This document shows positions 1 to 8,829 of a stretch of DNA of 64,000 bases, piece after piece. The first letter of the stretch is position 1; each line of letters starts with the position of its first letter. A program made the translations under genes and the position numbers. Source of the DNA: Salibacterium halotolerans (GTDB lineage Bacteria; Bacillota; Bacilli; Bacillales; Marinococcaceae); the NCBI RefSeq assembly GCF_900115625.1, contig NZ_FOXD01000006.1, positions 1 to 64,000 of the forward strand, in the 5' to 3' direction. A model generated the notes under the pieces. The model saw nothing but the letters and a program-made list of their open reading frames with translations. It was not told the DNA's origin and made no database searches.

Positions 1-223
1 TCCCTTTGTTTTTCCATTGCCTCATCAAAATGTCCGTAATCAAGTACCCGGATAAAACAAAAAATACGCCAACACCCAAAAATCCACCAGGTGCCCATGC
101 AAAACCAAAATGGAAAGCAATCACTGCACATACAGCAATTGCTCTTATCCCATCTAATCCCGGCATATAACGACCTTTTATCTCTTCGGGAAGGTTGTTA
201 ACCATTGGTTGTTTATGCCTCAT
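1..223 (-). CDS. Acyltransferase-3 family membrane protein (OatA N-domain-like), 3' end outside window
   Basis: Only the first 74 codons lie in the window. The translation runs from MRHKQP through RYMPGLDGIRAIAV, a helix with AVIAFHF and GVFFVLSGYLITD, the hallmark N-terminus of acyltransferase-3 (PF01757) O-acetyltransferases such as OatA. The predicted conserved His is in IAFHF. The ATG follows a GAAGGGGG ribosome site, and the gene begins 15 bp after the stop of the SGNH lipoprotein, so the two are co-transcribed. Known family members carry acetyl groups across the membrane to cell-wall sugars; here the partner esterase-fold domain is a separate protein. The same pairing recurs at 10.9 to 12.7 kb on the other strand, and the residues visible here closely resemble that protein's N-terminus. 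Confidence 0.85.
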   Translation of the reverse strand, partial: MRHKQPMVNNLPEEIKGRYMPGLDGIRAIAVCAVIAFHFGFAWAPGGFLGVGVFFVLSGYLITDILMRQWKNKG

Positions 224-238
224 GATGATGCGCCCCCT

Positions 239-901
239 TCATTGTTTTTGGATATAGCTTAATAAAAGAGAATCAAATTTCGATTTGAAATGGACACCAT
301 TTTCAGCATGTAAATTCTGGTGCTTTTCAAATAGTGGAGATAAATCAATGTAATCGACCTTGACCTGTGATGCCATCTTTTGAAGCCTTTTATTATATTT
401 CGGGATATCTTTATAACGCGGTTCATTCTTTAAAGTAGCTTGGGTCACAGGCGTTACCGATAAAACATGAATCTGCGTATCCGGCAATTTCTTCTTTATT
501 TTTTTGATGAATTTCTTGTAATACTTCATCGAATTTTCCACAGGATGGTCAACAGGCATGAGGAGGTCATTCGATCCCAGCAGCATATAGATACTTTCAG
601 GTGCCTGGTCTACAATTTTATTGACATTTTCCATGGCAAATTGAGTGGTGGCCCCCTTACTACTGATCACATGGTCATCATCTAAGTTATCGGGTAGCCC
701 TTTTAAAATGGAATCTCCATAAAACAAGCTGTTATCGTAAAACGATGAAGCCTGGCTTTCCCCATGCGAAGAATCGTTTTGACTTTCATTTTGACTTTCA
801 CCTTGACTTACGTTGTCCTTTTCCTTTTGTTGATCACCACAGGCTGCAGTAAATATAGCAAAAATGATCATAAGCAAACTAAGAAATATTTTTTTCTTCA
901 T
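239..901 (-). CDS. SGNH/GDSL-hydrolase-fold lipoprotein (split OatA-type acetyltransferase partner)
   Basis: A 220-residue lipoprotein. The start is the ATG behind AGGAGGT, not the upstream one, because it gives a clean signal peptide (MKKKIFLSLL) with lipobox TAAC, Cys21. The SGNH blocks are visible: GDS with Ser64, and GSND with Asn111. The last block reads ENGVH: His204 is present but the usual catalytic Asp three residues earlier is Asn201. In OatA this fold is fused behind the acyltransferase domain and transfers acetyl to muramic acid O-6; here it is a separate, membrane-anchored protein. It precedes the acyltransferase gene by 15 bp. The promoter region carries three phased TCTTTA-like half-sites shared with other cell-wall genes nearby. 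Whether the enzyme is active without Asp is unknown. Confidence 0.8.
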   Translation of the reverse strand: MKKKIFLSLLMIIFAIFTAACGDQQKEKDNVSQGESQNESQNDSSHGESQASSFYDNSLFYGDSILKGLPDNLDDDHVISSKGATTQFAMENVNKIVDQAPESIYMLLGSNDLLMPVDHPVENSMKYYKKFIKKIKKKLPDTQIHVLSVTPVTQATLKNEPRYKDIPKYNKRLQKMASQVKVDYIDLSPLFEKHQNLHAENGVHFKSKFDSLLLSYIQKQ

Positions 902-1077
902 ATCGATAGATACCTCCTGTATGTTGATGAAGACTTGCTGGTTTTCCCTACTCTTCGCAAAATAGATAGTTAACAAACATGGATCATGGCTCAGAGCTCA
1001 AGGCGTAAACTCCCCTTTCTATAATGATCTCAATAAAATATGATCCTAAGGAAATCCAAAGATCCCTTTCACTTCAA

Positions 1078-1133
1078 AGGTTAAACGAGAGGAATAAAGA
1101 TTAGGTGAAGAAGAGATTGATATGAAATAAAGA
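1078..1133 (-). promoter_or_regulatory. Phased response-regulator-type half-sites and candidate -10, SGNH/acyltransferase unit 1
   Basis: Read on the minus strand: TCTTTA (1133-1128), TCTTCA (1111-1106) and TCTTTA (1100-1095). Start-to-start distances are 22 and 11 bp, followed 11 bp later by TAACCT as a possible -10. The same order and spacing occurs before the deacetylase gene and before the second SGNH copy. The layout resembles PhoP/OmpR-family direct-repeat sites. The regulator assignment is inference. Confidence 0.55.
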
Positions 1134-1374
1134 ATGAGAAAAATTATAAGGGAGCTTTTACGTCGCCAAGGAAAAAGGTTATACATAGCAAAATGAAAGC
1201 TGTACTGGTAATGCAATCAGAAAGGAATGAATCAAATCTTATGCAAAAAAGTGTACATTCCAAGCACGCCTGTTGATTTACCATATAAAGGAATGGAAAA
1301 GGCGTCTATTAAGAGGGGGCATCTGTGATCAAAGCATTTATCCCCTTTCTTTTTCGTTGGACGGAGTCATTTGC

Positions 1375-1545
1375 CCGACTCCAGCGGGAGAAGCGTCAGC
1401 CGAAGATCACCGGGGGCTCACATGATGTGGGTCAGATCGGCGTTGGCACAGGACGTGCCGAACTTAGCCGATCTTCCTTCAGGTATGTAGCTGAGGCGAC
1501 GCCCGCGGAAAGCGGGCAAGAAAGGCGGAGCCCAACGAAACGCTT
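1375..1545. repeat. Dispersed intergenic repeat, copy of the family with GGCACAGGACGTGCC core
   Basis: Non-coding sequence with a palindromic core (GGCAC-AGGAC-GTGCC) flanked by AGATCGGCGTT and AACTTAGCCGATCT. Near-identical core and flanks recur at about 28.4 kb and, in the other orientation, at about 43.2 kb. An open frame crosses it but resembles no protein. The stretch from about 902 to 1640 holds nothing else that I can support apart from the promoter sites. Confidence 0.6.
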
Positions 1546-1644
1546 CCTATATTTGGATAATCAACAGGCGTGCATTCCAAGGTGTTTGGTCGATTTTTAA
1601 AGTCCAGGTGAGAACGAGTTCAGCCTGAAGAAGCCGGCATTCAC

Positions 1645-2151
1645 ATGACCTCGGGAAGACGAAGAACTCCGGGACTGCGCCGGCAAGAGGTTGCTTATCT
1701 CAGCCACGTTAGTGTGACGTATTATACTTGGCTGGAACAGGGAAAAGACATTCAACCTTCACGGGATGTTTTAATGAATATTGGCCAGGCGTTACAGCTT
1801 AGTCCTGACGAGAAAGAACATCTTTTCAACTTAGCGTATAATGAAGCATTATCATTGCCGAATGAAGAACAATATAATAATTCATTACAAGCCACAATCG
1901 ACAACTTATCATTTCCATCCTTCATTACAGATCAGCGTTCCAAGGTTATTTTTTGGAATCGAGGGGCCGAAACAATGCTTTTTCCGTTTTCTTCTTGTTC
2001 TTTTGAAGAACGGTATTTACTACAACTCCTATTTTTGGAGAGGAGTATTCGGAATCGTATTCAAAATTGGGATGAGTTTTCAACCTATTCGGTTGCAATC
2101 TTTCGGGGCACTTATGACCGCTTCCCGGAGGACCCAAGCAAAAAGTGTTAA
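1645..2151 (+). pseudogene. XRE-family regulator with MmyB-like ligand domain, truncated at both ends
   Basis: The frame enters at RRRTPGLRRQEVAYL, the middle of the HTH typical of MmyB-type XRE regulators, followed by SVTYYTWLEQGKDIQPS. The normal first 25 or so residues are replaced by repeat DNA upstream, and no ribosome site fits. The ligand-binding half continues through FWNRGAE and RNRIQNWDEF to FRGTYDRFPEDP, where the family normally continues for about 50 more residues, but the frame stops at PSKKC. It lies between a repeat element and an IS66 remnant, so both ends were probably lost by insertion or deletion. A functional product is unlikely. Confidence 0.7.
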
Positions 2152-2237
2152 CTCTAATCTAGCAGTTACAATAGCATGACTGACGTTTTTTAAACATCTT
2201 TATTATCCTTCAACAGTAGTAATAAATCAACTCCGTA

Positions 2238-2634
2238 ATCTGCCTTTATCCCCGTCCTGTTTCAGCCGTTCCTCCAGAAATAGTTCAAACGTTTTCCCTT
2301 TCATGTGTAATAACAATAAAGTTGTTTAATTTGGAATCCGCGAATACGCATTACACCGTCCACAGAAGTAGACGGTGTAAAAGTTATTTATGCAATTGCT
2401 GAATAACACTTCGTAGATGTAACAATAAAGTCGTTTAAAAATCTAATTTCTGCGTGGCACACCACTGGGGGACGCTCAGACCGCTTTCCTGAAATTCTGC
2501 AATGCGGCGGCGCCATTCTTCCCGATATTCAATCGAATCCAAAAGCTGTACCCCCTTTTTTCATCGAGATTCCCCTTAGTTTGGCAGAATCTCCAATGAG
2601 GAAAAAGGTGGGTTCTATTTGACGCTTACTTATA
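2238..2634 (-). mobile_element. IS66-family-derived remnant, inverted copy 1
   Basis: On the minus strand it begins with GTAAGCGTC, matching the GTAA ends of IS66-family elements, right after the stop codon of the SDR gene. It contains a 35-codon TnpA N-terminal fragment, a non-coding block with a TACACCGTC/GACGGTGTA hairpin, and the start of another frame (MKGKTFELFLEERL). Nearly the same 400 bp lies at 12664-13065 in opposite orientation with about ten differences by eye. No intact transposase genes remain. It fills the gap between the XRE remnant and the SDR gene. Confidence 0.75.
2435..2542 (-). pseudogene. IS66 accessory protein TnpA, N-terminal fragment (copy 1)
   Basis: A 35-codon frame with TTG start and RREEW-like layout: WRRRIAEFQESGLSVPQWC is the conserved N-terminal helix-turn-helix region of IS66 TnpA. 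The frame stops at QKLDF, far short of the usual 100 or so residues. The homologous fragment at 12756-12863 stops at the same place, so the truncation predates the duplication. Confidence 0.7.
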
Positions 2635-3583
2635 TTTGTTTCTCTAATTCTAGAACATTCGAACTCCAGTTCCATAATTCTTCCGCTCGTTTTACATTAT
2701 AAGATTCTTTAGATGATGGAATTTCTTTTGGACCGTCCCAATACTTGCCGCTTAGTCCGGCAAGATTATTATCCAATATTAAATTTGCAAGATCCTTACC
2801 TGATTGTTTTGTCGATCGAATACCTGGGTGAAAATAACGCATTAAAGGAAAGACATTATTCCACAGGAATTTCATAATCCCACTATAATCTCTAGCTAAA
2901 CCTGATTTTTTTCCAGGCATCATACCTGGATTAAATGCTTTTACACTTATAGAGAGTTTAGCGTTTTCAATTCGCCGTGCTAATTCATAACTGAAATACA
3001 GATTACATAACTTTGACGTAGTATAACGCACTTGCCCTTTCTTGGATGAGGGGATATTTTCTAATGACTTATCAGATTTTTGCAAATCAGCCATTATACT
3101 TGGGTGAAGATATTTGGGTTTTGGCATTCCTGTTTTTTTACTGGAGTCATGGGTATCACTACTTACCACTAAGATAGATCCATGCTTTTGAATTTGGGGA
3201 AGAAGTAATCTAACTAATAGAAAATGTCCAAGGTGATTGATTCCAAATGTACCTTCGATCCCATCAAGCGTCGATTCGTTTTTTATAAATTGCATTCCTG
3301 CATTACAAATAACGCTGTGTAACGGCGGGAAGTCAAGTTGATTAAACTCTGATACAAAATGATGAATAGATGCAAAAGATGCTAAATCTAGAATCATTCC
3401 TGTGATATGTTGATTTCCAGTAACTTTGATCAATTCACTTACAGCGGCATTCACTCTTTCTTTGTTACGAGCAGCTAAAATAATTTGCCAATCTCTCTTT
3501 TCCATTGCTATTGCCCTAGCGGTTTCATACCCTAATCCTGCATTTCCTCCAGTAATAATTACCGTTTTACTTGCATTCACCAT
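2630..3583 (-). CDS. Short-chain dehydrogenase/reductase (retinol dehydrogenase/POR-like)
   Basis: A 317-residue SDR with the Rossmann motif TGGNAGLG near residue 12, CNAG near 90, a serine in VVSSDTHDSS near 140, and the YTTSK catalytic Tyr/Lys near 187. The insertion between the serine and tyrosine motifs and the overall length fit the retinol-dehydrogenase/protochlorophyllide-reductase-like subgroup; the substrate cannot be told. It is preceded by a TetR gene on the same strand. Its promoter overlaps a 25-bp palindrome, so induction when a ligand binds the TetR protein is likely, possibly for detoxification of a carbonyl compound. The stop codon directly abuts the end of an IS66 remnant. 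Confidence 0.85.
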   Translation of the reverse strand: MVNASKTVIITGGNAGLGYETARAIAMEKRDWQIILAARNKERVNAAVSELIKVTGNQHITGMILDLASFASIHHFVSEFNQLDFPPLHSVICNAGMQFIKNESTLDGIEGTFGINHLGHFLLVRLLLPQIQKHGSILVVSSDTHDSSKKTGMPKPKYLHPSIMADLQKSDKSLENIPSSKKGQVRYTTSKLCNLYFSYELARRIENAKLSISVKAFNPGMMPGKKSGLARDYSGIMKFLWNNVFPLMRYFHPGIRSTKQSGKDLANLILDNNLAGLSGKYWDGPKEIPSSKESYNVKRAEELWNWSSNVLELEKQI

Positions 3584-3610
3584 ATATTATGCCTCCTCAA
3601 CTTTATATAT

Positions 3611-3644
3611 AAAATACGATACAGTACCGTATTTTAATTGTCAA
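3611..3644 (-). promoter_or_regulatory. Promoter and palindromic operator of the SDR gene
   Basis: Minus strand: -35 TTGACA (3644-3639), 17-bp spacer, -10 TATCGT (3621-3616). A near-perfect palindrome (3611-3635, arms AAAATACG/CGTATTTT with 11 of 12 paired positions) covers the spacer and -10. It lies directly downstream of a TetR-family gene, so it is the probable operator for that repressor. Confidence 0.7.
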
Positions 3645-3652
3645 CAAAAATA

Positions 3653-3676
3653 GTCTTGCACGGTTTTGTGCAAGAC
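3653..3676 (-). terminator. Rho-independent terminator of the TetR gene
   Basis: Perfect 9-bp stem (GTCTTGCAC/GTGCAAGAC) with a 6-nt loop, followed on the minus strand by TATTTTTG. It separates the TetR transcript from the SDR promoter. Confidence 0.8.
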
Positions 3677-3678
3677 CT

Positions 3679-4290
3679 TTAATCAGATTTTTTCATGCCA
3701 TTAACAATTATTTCAATACCTCTTTTAAGCGAGGAATCGAAATCCTTGGATGGAGGTTTAAATAATAACAGATACATGACATAACCATTTAATAAATCTG
3801 AAGCCAGATCATCACTAACATTATCGCTTAGCCCTTCATGTAGTCGAAAATGATCAATAATACTTGAAATTTCCTTGGTCTTTGGCAGGGAGTGTCTTTC
3901 CCAGAATGTTTCAGATATTTGGGAGCTACCTGATAAGGTTGAAACAAGCACTGAGAGCATCTGTTTACCAAGCGGTGTATTCATTTGCTCAAAAAAACTA
4001 TCCGCGATTTCATATAAGGTATCGTGGAGATTATCTTTGATTGATAGGTTTAATTCGGGTTTTACTTGTTCAAGTGTATCGAGCACTAAAGCTTCTTTAT
4101 TCGCCCATCTTCGGTAAATTGAAGTTTTACCAACACCTGCACGTTGAGCGATCATTTCTATGCTTAGTTTTTCGACACCTACTTCGTTAAGTAATGACAA
4201 CGTTGCATCCAAAATGTTGCGATGCAACGTTTCACTTCTTGGTCGCCCACGGTTTGTTGTGCTGGATACGTTTTTTTGCTCAGAATCCAT
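3679..4290 (-). CDS. TetR/AcrR-family transcriptional repressor
   Basis: A 203-residue protein. The start is the ATG after GGAAGGG (MDSEQKN); the longer frame adds 24 unlikely residues. The N-terminal HTH is clear: RNILDATLSLLNEVG, then IAQRAGVGKTSIYRRWANKEAL. The C-terminal ligand domain is not diagnostic; it resembles TetR_C_11/16-type domains by layout only. It is followed by its own terminator and then by the SDR gene, whose promoter has the palindromic operator. I infer local repression of the SDR, with the inducer unknown. No strong palindrome was seen at its own start. Confidence 0.9.
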   Translation of the reverse strand: MDSEQKNVSSTTNRGRPRSETLHRNILDATLSLLNEVGVEKLSIEMIAQRAGVGKTSIYRRWANKEALVLDTLEQVKPELNLSIKDNLHDTLYEIADSFFEQMNTPLGKQMLSVLVSTLSGSSQISETFWERHSLPKTKEISSIIDHFRLHEGLSDNVSDDLASDLLNGYVMYLLLFKPPSKDFDSSLKRGIEIIVNGMKKSD

Positions 4291-4410
4291 TTTTAATCCC
4301 TTCCCATACATATTAATGCAACATGTCATTAATTGTATCACAAACGATGTTACAGCAACCACGACTGTTGATTATCCACCATTTAACATATTTGTCCCGT
4401 GAGCTTTCCT

Positions 4411-4680
4411 CTAACTTTTTAAGGAAGCAGCCATTTCACTCAGCCAGTCGATCGGTAGATTTTGAGCTAGAAAACGGCGTGTGAAGGAGATAAAGGACAG
4501 TGTTTCCATCACTTCCCCTTTGGAGGTACGCTGATATAATCAACGCAGCAGGACATACGTAATCAAGTCTGCATAAAGTTGGTTAAATACGGCGTTCGGC
4601 GTTGTTCCGAATAACGTTGGTATGTTCAAATACTGCTTGATCCACATCGGATGGAGCGAAACAAAAGGTGCTGCTGAAAA
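4411..4680 (-). pseudogene. IS4-family transposase, decayed C-terminal remnant
   Basis: Reading the minus strand gives WIKQYLNIPTLFGTTPNAVF, the motif after the catalytic Glu region in IS4-type DDE transposases (K-x-F-x-GTS/T-x-NAV), then NQLYADLITYVLLR, an in-frame stop, and LYQRTSKGEVMETLSF to a final TAG. A frameshift lies near the upstream end. The 4291-4787 interval holds nothing else recognisable. Confidence 0.55.
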
Positions 4681-4787
4681 TCGCCACTGCTTAAGGAAAG
4701 TGGTATAGTCCGGGTTCTTTCGATTTCTTTTTTCTCAAGCGGCATGTTCGAGGCGTGCGTGTCGGTTACCGCCTGGAAAACGGGATA

Positions 4788-5447
4788 TCAAAGGTTTTTA
4801 CCGGCTTTGACAGCTCTTTTGATCAATTCCATCGGGTTATTTTTTTCAGATTTTAATTCATATACTACACGACCATCCTGCCATTTTACGACGGAGCTGG
4901 GAGAGTCCTTGAATCCCCGGATTTTGATGACACCTTGATTATCAGGAGCAGGTAGGTAGTGGTTTTCGAGATACGCTACAATCGTTTCTGCCAGCTTTCG
5001 GTTATCCGGGTGGTTTTTTACAGCGGACTTCGATTGAATGGGATAATCTATTTTAATAAGCCAGTTTCCCTCATTCCAGGAAATAAATTTATGACCCGCG
5101 CCTGCATCCTGCAGGGCTGTGATGCCGTGGCCAAGATCAATATTCGTCTGTTTGACTGTACGATAATCATTTATGGAAGCCGCGGCTTTTTCAGGGCTGT
5201 CAAAGCTTTGTTTTTCAACTCCGCTGCTTGTAGAGGAGGCACTGGTATCATTGCTGCTTGATGCTGTTTCCTGCTGTGAAGGTTCCTTCGTTTCCTGACT
5301 GCTGCCGACTTCCTGCGTGTTTTCCTGGTGGGTGCTGCTGTTTTCCCGGTTGCCGCCTCTGTCATCTGCTCCTGAAGAGTTGGAAGTGCAACCGGTAATC
5401 AGTATAGAGAAAGCACAGAAGGCAGCTGCTGCATGCATTCGTTTCAT
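4788..5447 (-). CDS. Putative lipoprotein of unknown function
   Basis: 219 residues. The N-terminus (MKRMHAAAAFCAFSILITGC) is a lipoprotein signal with lipobox ITGC, Cys20. Residues 21 to 75 or so are a Ser/Gln/Glu-rich linker that would span the wall. The rest is a compact globular part with EKAAASINDYRTVKQTN, WNEGNWLIKIDYP, LAETIVAYLENHYLPAP and IKIRGFKDSPSSVVKWQDGRVVYEL; lipoproteins with this type of C-terminal half are known in Bacillus but I cannot assign a function. It is monocistronic, facing away from the two-component system. No terminator is evident after its stop, where the IS4 remnant begins. Confidence 0.7.
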   Translation of the reverse strand: MKRMHAAAAFCAFSILITGCTSNSSGADDRGGNRENSSTHQENTQEVGSSQETKEPSQQETASSSNDTSASSTSSGVEKQSFDSPEKAAASINDYRTVKQTNIDLGHGITALQDAGAGHKFISWNEGNWLIKIDYPIQSKSAVKNHPDNRKLAETIVAYLENHYLPAPDNQGVIKIRGFKDSPSSVVKWQDGRVVYELKSEKNNPMELIKRAVKAGKNL

Positions 5448-6034
5448 CGTTTCATCTACCCCCTATTTTACTTGTGAGTATATCCTATTTTAATCATACT
5501 CTTCATTAAAGACTTCTACAACGGTACTGCTCTCATGATTTTTCACGTATATAAAAAAGTCGGCTTCAGCAATTTCAGTATATGGTCCGATTCAGTCATT
5601 TAAAAAACTGGACGGGATGACAGGGTTAAGCCTGCATTCCCGGCCCCAGGGTTGCAACATTCATGCTCCAATTCATAGTGAAGGGAAAAAGCCTGAAACC
5701 CTTATCGCCGCATCAAAATAGCTGAACCCTTTTTTATTTCCTTCCTTCCTGATATACTCAACATCAATCACTTCTAACATCTCCTAGATGACCTTCTGTC
5801 CTTATTGGTTGCTCAAGCAGGAAGTCTATTGATTCTGGGGATGGTTAGCAAGTGGCTTTTTTTGTTTTTCACCTCCTTCGTCAACCAACATAGAAGGCCT
5901 GCCATTACCTACACTTTTAGAATGCCATAAACAGTTCACCCGGCATCTGAGACAACCACTATTGCTAACAAGAAATCATAGACTAGCGAGGGGAGCACAG
6001 ATTCCTCTTTTCACACGAAACAGCGAAGAGCCAC
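5448..6034. other. Intergenic gap, no gene seen
   Basis: About 590 bp of AT-rich sequence between the divergently oriented lipoprotein gene and the response regulator. I see no convincing coding frame with a ribosome site, no RNA gene and no clear terminator. The right end runs into the response-regulator promoter sites. Confidence 0.5.
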
Positions 6035-6069
6035 ATCTTTATCTAATCTTTACATCACTATGCTATCAT
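6035..6069 (+). promoter_or_regulatory. Phased half-sites and -10 upstream of the two-component operon
   Basis: Two perfect ATCTTTA copies (6035-6041 and 6046-6052), 11 bp apart, followed 11 bp after the second TCTTTA hexamer by TATCAT (6064-6069), a good -10. This is the cleanest example of the motif shared with the amidase, deacetylase and both SGNH promoters, and suggests autoregulation of the response regulator. Confidence 0.6.
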
Positions 6070-6107
6070 TTAAGGTAGTAATCATTTAGGTATTGTGGAG
6101 GAGACAA

Positions 6108-6794
6108 ATGCAAAAAACAATATTAATTGTAGAAGATGAAGCCATTTTACGTGAAATAGTTAAGGATTATTTATTAAATGAAGGATATGAAGTATTAGAA
6201 GCAGCAGATGGGAATGAAGCTTTAGCTATTTTTGAAGAACATGACGTACATTTAATTATTTTGGATATTATGCTGCCAGAGGTAGATGGATGGTCCGTTT
6301 GCAGAAAAATCCGCAAAACTTCCGATGTGGCGATTATTATGCTGACAGCACGTACGGATGAAGATGATACACTACTAGGTTTTGAATTAGGCGCTGATGA
6401 TTATGTCACAAAGCCATACAGTCCGCCTATATTACTGGCAAGAGTGAAACGATTAATGGATAGCCGCTATGCCCGGGCAGGTAAGTTACCTGATGAAGAC
6501 ACTTTATTCAGTAATGGTATCCATGTCCACTTTTCTACGCGGACAGTGACAGTAGATGGAGAAAGGATTAGTTTGACATACACGGAATTTGAAATATTAA
6601 CCTATTTAATGCAAAATCAAGGGATTATTATTACAAGGGAACAACTTATCACTAAAGTCTGGGGCTATGAGTTTGCCGGTGATGATCGTACAATCAATAG
6701 TCACATCCGTAATTTGAGGCATAAAATAGGCGCTAAAGCAAATTGTATTGTCACCGTTATTCGGGCTGGCTATAAATTTGAGGGAAATACATGA
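6108..6794 (+). CDS. OmpR-family response regulator
   Basis: 228 residues, starting at the ATG behind GTGGAGGAG. The receiver domain (1-118) has the acidic pair in VEDEA, phospho-acceptor Asp53 in LIILDIMLPEVDGW, Thr80 and Lys102 in VTKPYSP. The winged-helix output domain (about 130-226) has LTYTEFEILTYL, the recognition helix around DDRTINSHIRNLRHKI and the C-terminal hairpin RAGYKF. The stop overlaps the kinase start (ATGA), so the two are co-translated. OmpR/PhoB-type regulators bind direct repeats with about 11-bp spacing, which is what is seen upstream of this operon and the neighbouring envelope genes. The signal is unknown. Confidence 0.95.
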   Translation: MQKTILIVEDEAILREIVKDYLLNEGYEVLEAADGNEALAIFEEHDVHLIILDIMLPEVDGWSVCRKIRKTSDVAIIMLTARTDEDDTLLGFELGADDYVTKPYSPPILLARVKRLMDSRYARAGKLPDEDTLFSNGIHVHFSTRTVTVDGERISLTYTEFEILTYLMQNQGIIITREQLITKVWGYEFAGDDRTINSHIRNLRHKIGAKANCIVTVIRAGYKFEGNT

Positions 6795-8575
6795 AAAAAG
6801 GCATTGTATTAAAATTATTTTTGCTGACAACATTATTGTGTATGCTTATTCTTGCAACGATATATATTGGACAAACGGTATTTTTCAAGCAATATTATGC
6901 AACACAAGAGGTAAATGACATTAAAACGAGTATTGAATCTTTTAAGAAGGAATACTTGAAGGCCGGGGAAAATGTACAGGCAATTAAAAGGCTGGAGCAG
7001 GATTTCTATCAGGAACATTCGACGTGGATTACAACGTTAGATAGTGCAGGCAATATAAAACACACAAATGATTTTTCTGTGACAATTCATACAGATGCTT
7101 CTTTGAATAAGGACCTCGTTAATCGTGATATTACTATCCCTTTGTACAGTTTTATCGGCTTAGAGGACTTAGAAAGGATAAAGTTTGATTTAGAACAAGG
7201 AAAGCGTATTACGATAGATGGGATAATAGCAGATAATACAGTAATTCCTACCATTTTAACTAGACAGAACGGGAATTTTGGATTAGAGAATAAGCTGCTC
7301 TCGGAAGAGTTATATGGAAACAGCACGGAAACAGACCCCCTTGGAGCAAGAGGCTCGCAGGTAGATTTAACGGGAAACATTAAGAAATTACAATTACCTG
7401 TAGGAACCGTACGTTCACCTATTTACACAAATCGTGTGTTTATCGAACAAATCAAACAATTTCAAGCAAAGCTGCTATTTAATGATAATTATAATGACCG
7501 TGCGAAAACAATGGATTATGAGAAAAATGGTATTCAGTACAAAATATTCATCCGACCGATGAAAGATGCGAATGGTGAAACTGCTTATATTTTTGCTATG
7601 ACGTCATTACAGCCAATTGATGAAGCTGTGCAAATGTTAGAAGATTATTATATATACCTAATTATATTGGTATTGCTCCTTATTGTTCTGGCATCCTTTT
7701 ATTATTCGAAAAAAATCGCCAAACCATTGCTGCAAATCAACGATACGACAAGCAGAATTGCCAACTTGGATTTTTCCGAGACCATACCTGTCAAGTCAAA
7801 GGATGAAATTGGTACGTTATCACACAATATTAACAGCCTCTCTACCACGCTGCATTCGCATATTAATCAACTGCAGGAGGATATAGAGAAGGAAAAACAA
7901 CTGGAACATACACGTAAAGAATTTATTTCCGGTGTGTCACATGAATTAAAGACACCTTTAAGTATATTGAAGAGCTGTATCTCCATTTTAGAAGATGATG
8001 TCGCTAAGGATAAAAAAGATTATTATTTTAACGCAATGGCAAACGAAGTCGATAAAATGGACATGCTTATTGTCGAAATGCTCGAATTGGCAAAATTTGA
8101 ATCCGGCACGTACAAAATGGAAATGGAGGTCTTCTATATTGATCAGGTCATCGAGTATATTTGCGAACAATTATCTTTAGATATCGCTGACAAGCAATTA
8201 CATGTGCATAAACACCTTTCCGGGACAAGGGTCGTTGCAAATCAGCATCGAATAGAACAGGTAGTTACGAATTTCATTACCAATGCGATCCGCCACACAC
8301 CGGAAGATAAAAACATTATTATTTCCACTAAAAATGAGCCGGAACTTGTTAAAGTATGTGTGGAAAACAACGGCTCTCCTATTGCAGAAGAACATGTAGA
8401 GAAAATATGGGATCGTTTTTATCGTGGAGATACGTCCCGTGACCGTTCAGAAGGCAGCATGGGATTGGGCCTTGCTATTTCAAAAAATATCTTAGAATTG
8501 CATGGTGTGCAGTATGGTGTAACAAATACAGAAGAAGGCGTGCTGTTTTACTTCTATTTGAATAAAAAACTTTGA
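6791..8575 (+). CDS. Sensor histidine kinase with large extracellular domain
   Basis: 594 residues. TM1 is about 7-29 and TM2 about 286-305 (YLIILVLLLIVLASF), bracketing some 255 extracytoplasmic residues that could form a Cache/PAS-like sensor. A HAMP linker (about 306-360) follows, then the H-box SGVSHELKTPLSILK with His384, the N-box FITNAIRHT, the G1 box FYRGDTSRDRS and the G2 box GSMGLGLAISKNI. It overlaps the response regulator by 4 bp. The long sensor domain is unlike the short BceS/LiaS type, so direct sensing of an external ligand is more likely. Flanking genes suggest an envelope or peptidoglycan cue, which is inference. Confidence 0.93.
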   Translation: MKKGIVLKLFLLTTLLCMLILATIYIGQTVFFKQYYATQEVNDIKTSIESFKKEYLKAGENVQAIKRLEQDFYQEHSTWITTLDSAGNIKHTNDFSVTIHTDASLNKDLVNRDITIPLYSFIGLEDLERIKFDLEQGKRITIDGIIADNTVIPTILTRQNGNFGLENKLLSEELYGNSTETDPLGARGSQVDLTGNIKKLQLPVGTVRSPIYTNRVFIEQIKQFQAKLLFNDNYNDRAKTMDYEKNGIQYKIFIRPMKDANGETAYIFAMTSLQPIDEAVQMLEDYYIYLIILVLLLIVLASFYYSKKIAKPLLQINDTTSRIANLDFSETIPVKSKDEIGTLSHNINSLSTTLHSHINQLQEDIEKEKQLEHTRKEFISGVSHELKTPLSILKSCISILEDDVAKDKKDYYFNAMANEVDKMDMLIVEMLELAKFESGTYKMEMEVFYIDQVIEYICEQLSLDIADKQLHVHKHLSGTRVVANQHRIEQVVTNFITNAIRHTPEDKNIIISTKNEPELVKVCVENNGSPIAEEHVEKIWDRFYRGDTSRDRSEGSMGLGLAISKNILELHGVQYGVTNTEEGVLFYFYLNKKL

Positions 8576-8658
8576 AGTTGCACATGCATGGAACTTTATT
8601 CTATAGATTACGCAACTTCAGATAAAAAAAAGAGCAGCAAACTTCATTAAGCATATAA

Positions 8659-8695
8659 GCCGTCCGTTCAATTCTATTGAATGGACGGCTTTTTT
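8659..8695 (+). terminator. Terminator of the two-component operon
   Basis: Near-perfect 14-bp stem (GCCGTCCGTTCAAT/ATTGAATGGACGGC-type pairing) with a 4-nt loop and a run of six T. Confidence 0.9.
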
Positions 8696-8751
8696 GTATG
8701 GAGTGATAGAAAAACCGATTCTATCAGATTACAAATTTTTATACGGTATTG

Positions 8752-8791
8752 ACTTTATATGCACCTAAACTTTACATCTGTCTATTAATCT
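8752..8791 (+). promoter_or_regulatory. Amidase promoter with CTTTA half-sites
   Basis: ACTTTACATC (from 8769) is followed by TCTATTAATCT, with TAATCT (8786-8791) as a possible -10 at the same offset as in the other promoters of the set. A second ACTTTATAT lies 17 bp upstream instead of 11, so this is the weakest member. Confidence 0.45.
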
Positions 8792-8829
8792 TTAAAACGT
8801 AGCTTTGAAAAAGAAAGGATAGATGAAAG

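Noticed and set aside
1325-1600. 91-codon plus-strand frame upstream of the XRE remnant
   Set aside because: It lies across a dispersed palindromic repeat found also at 28.4 and 43.2 kb in other frames, so it is not protein coding.
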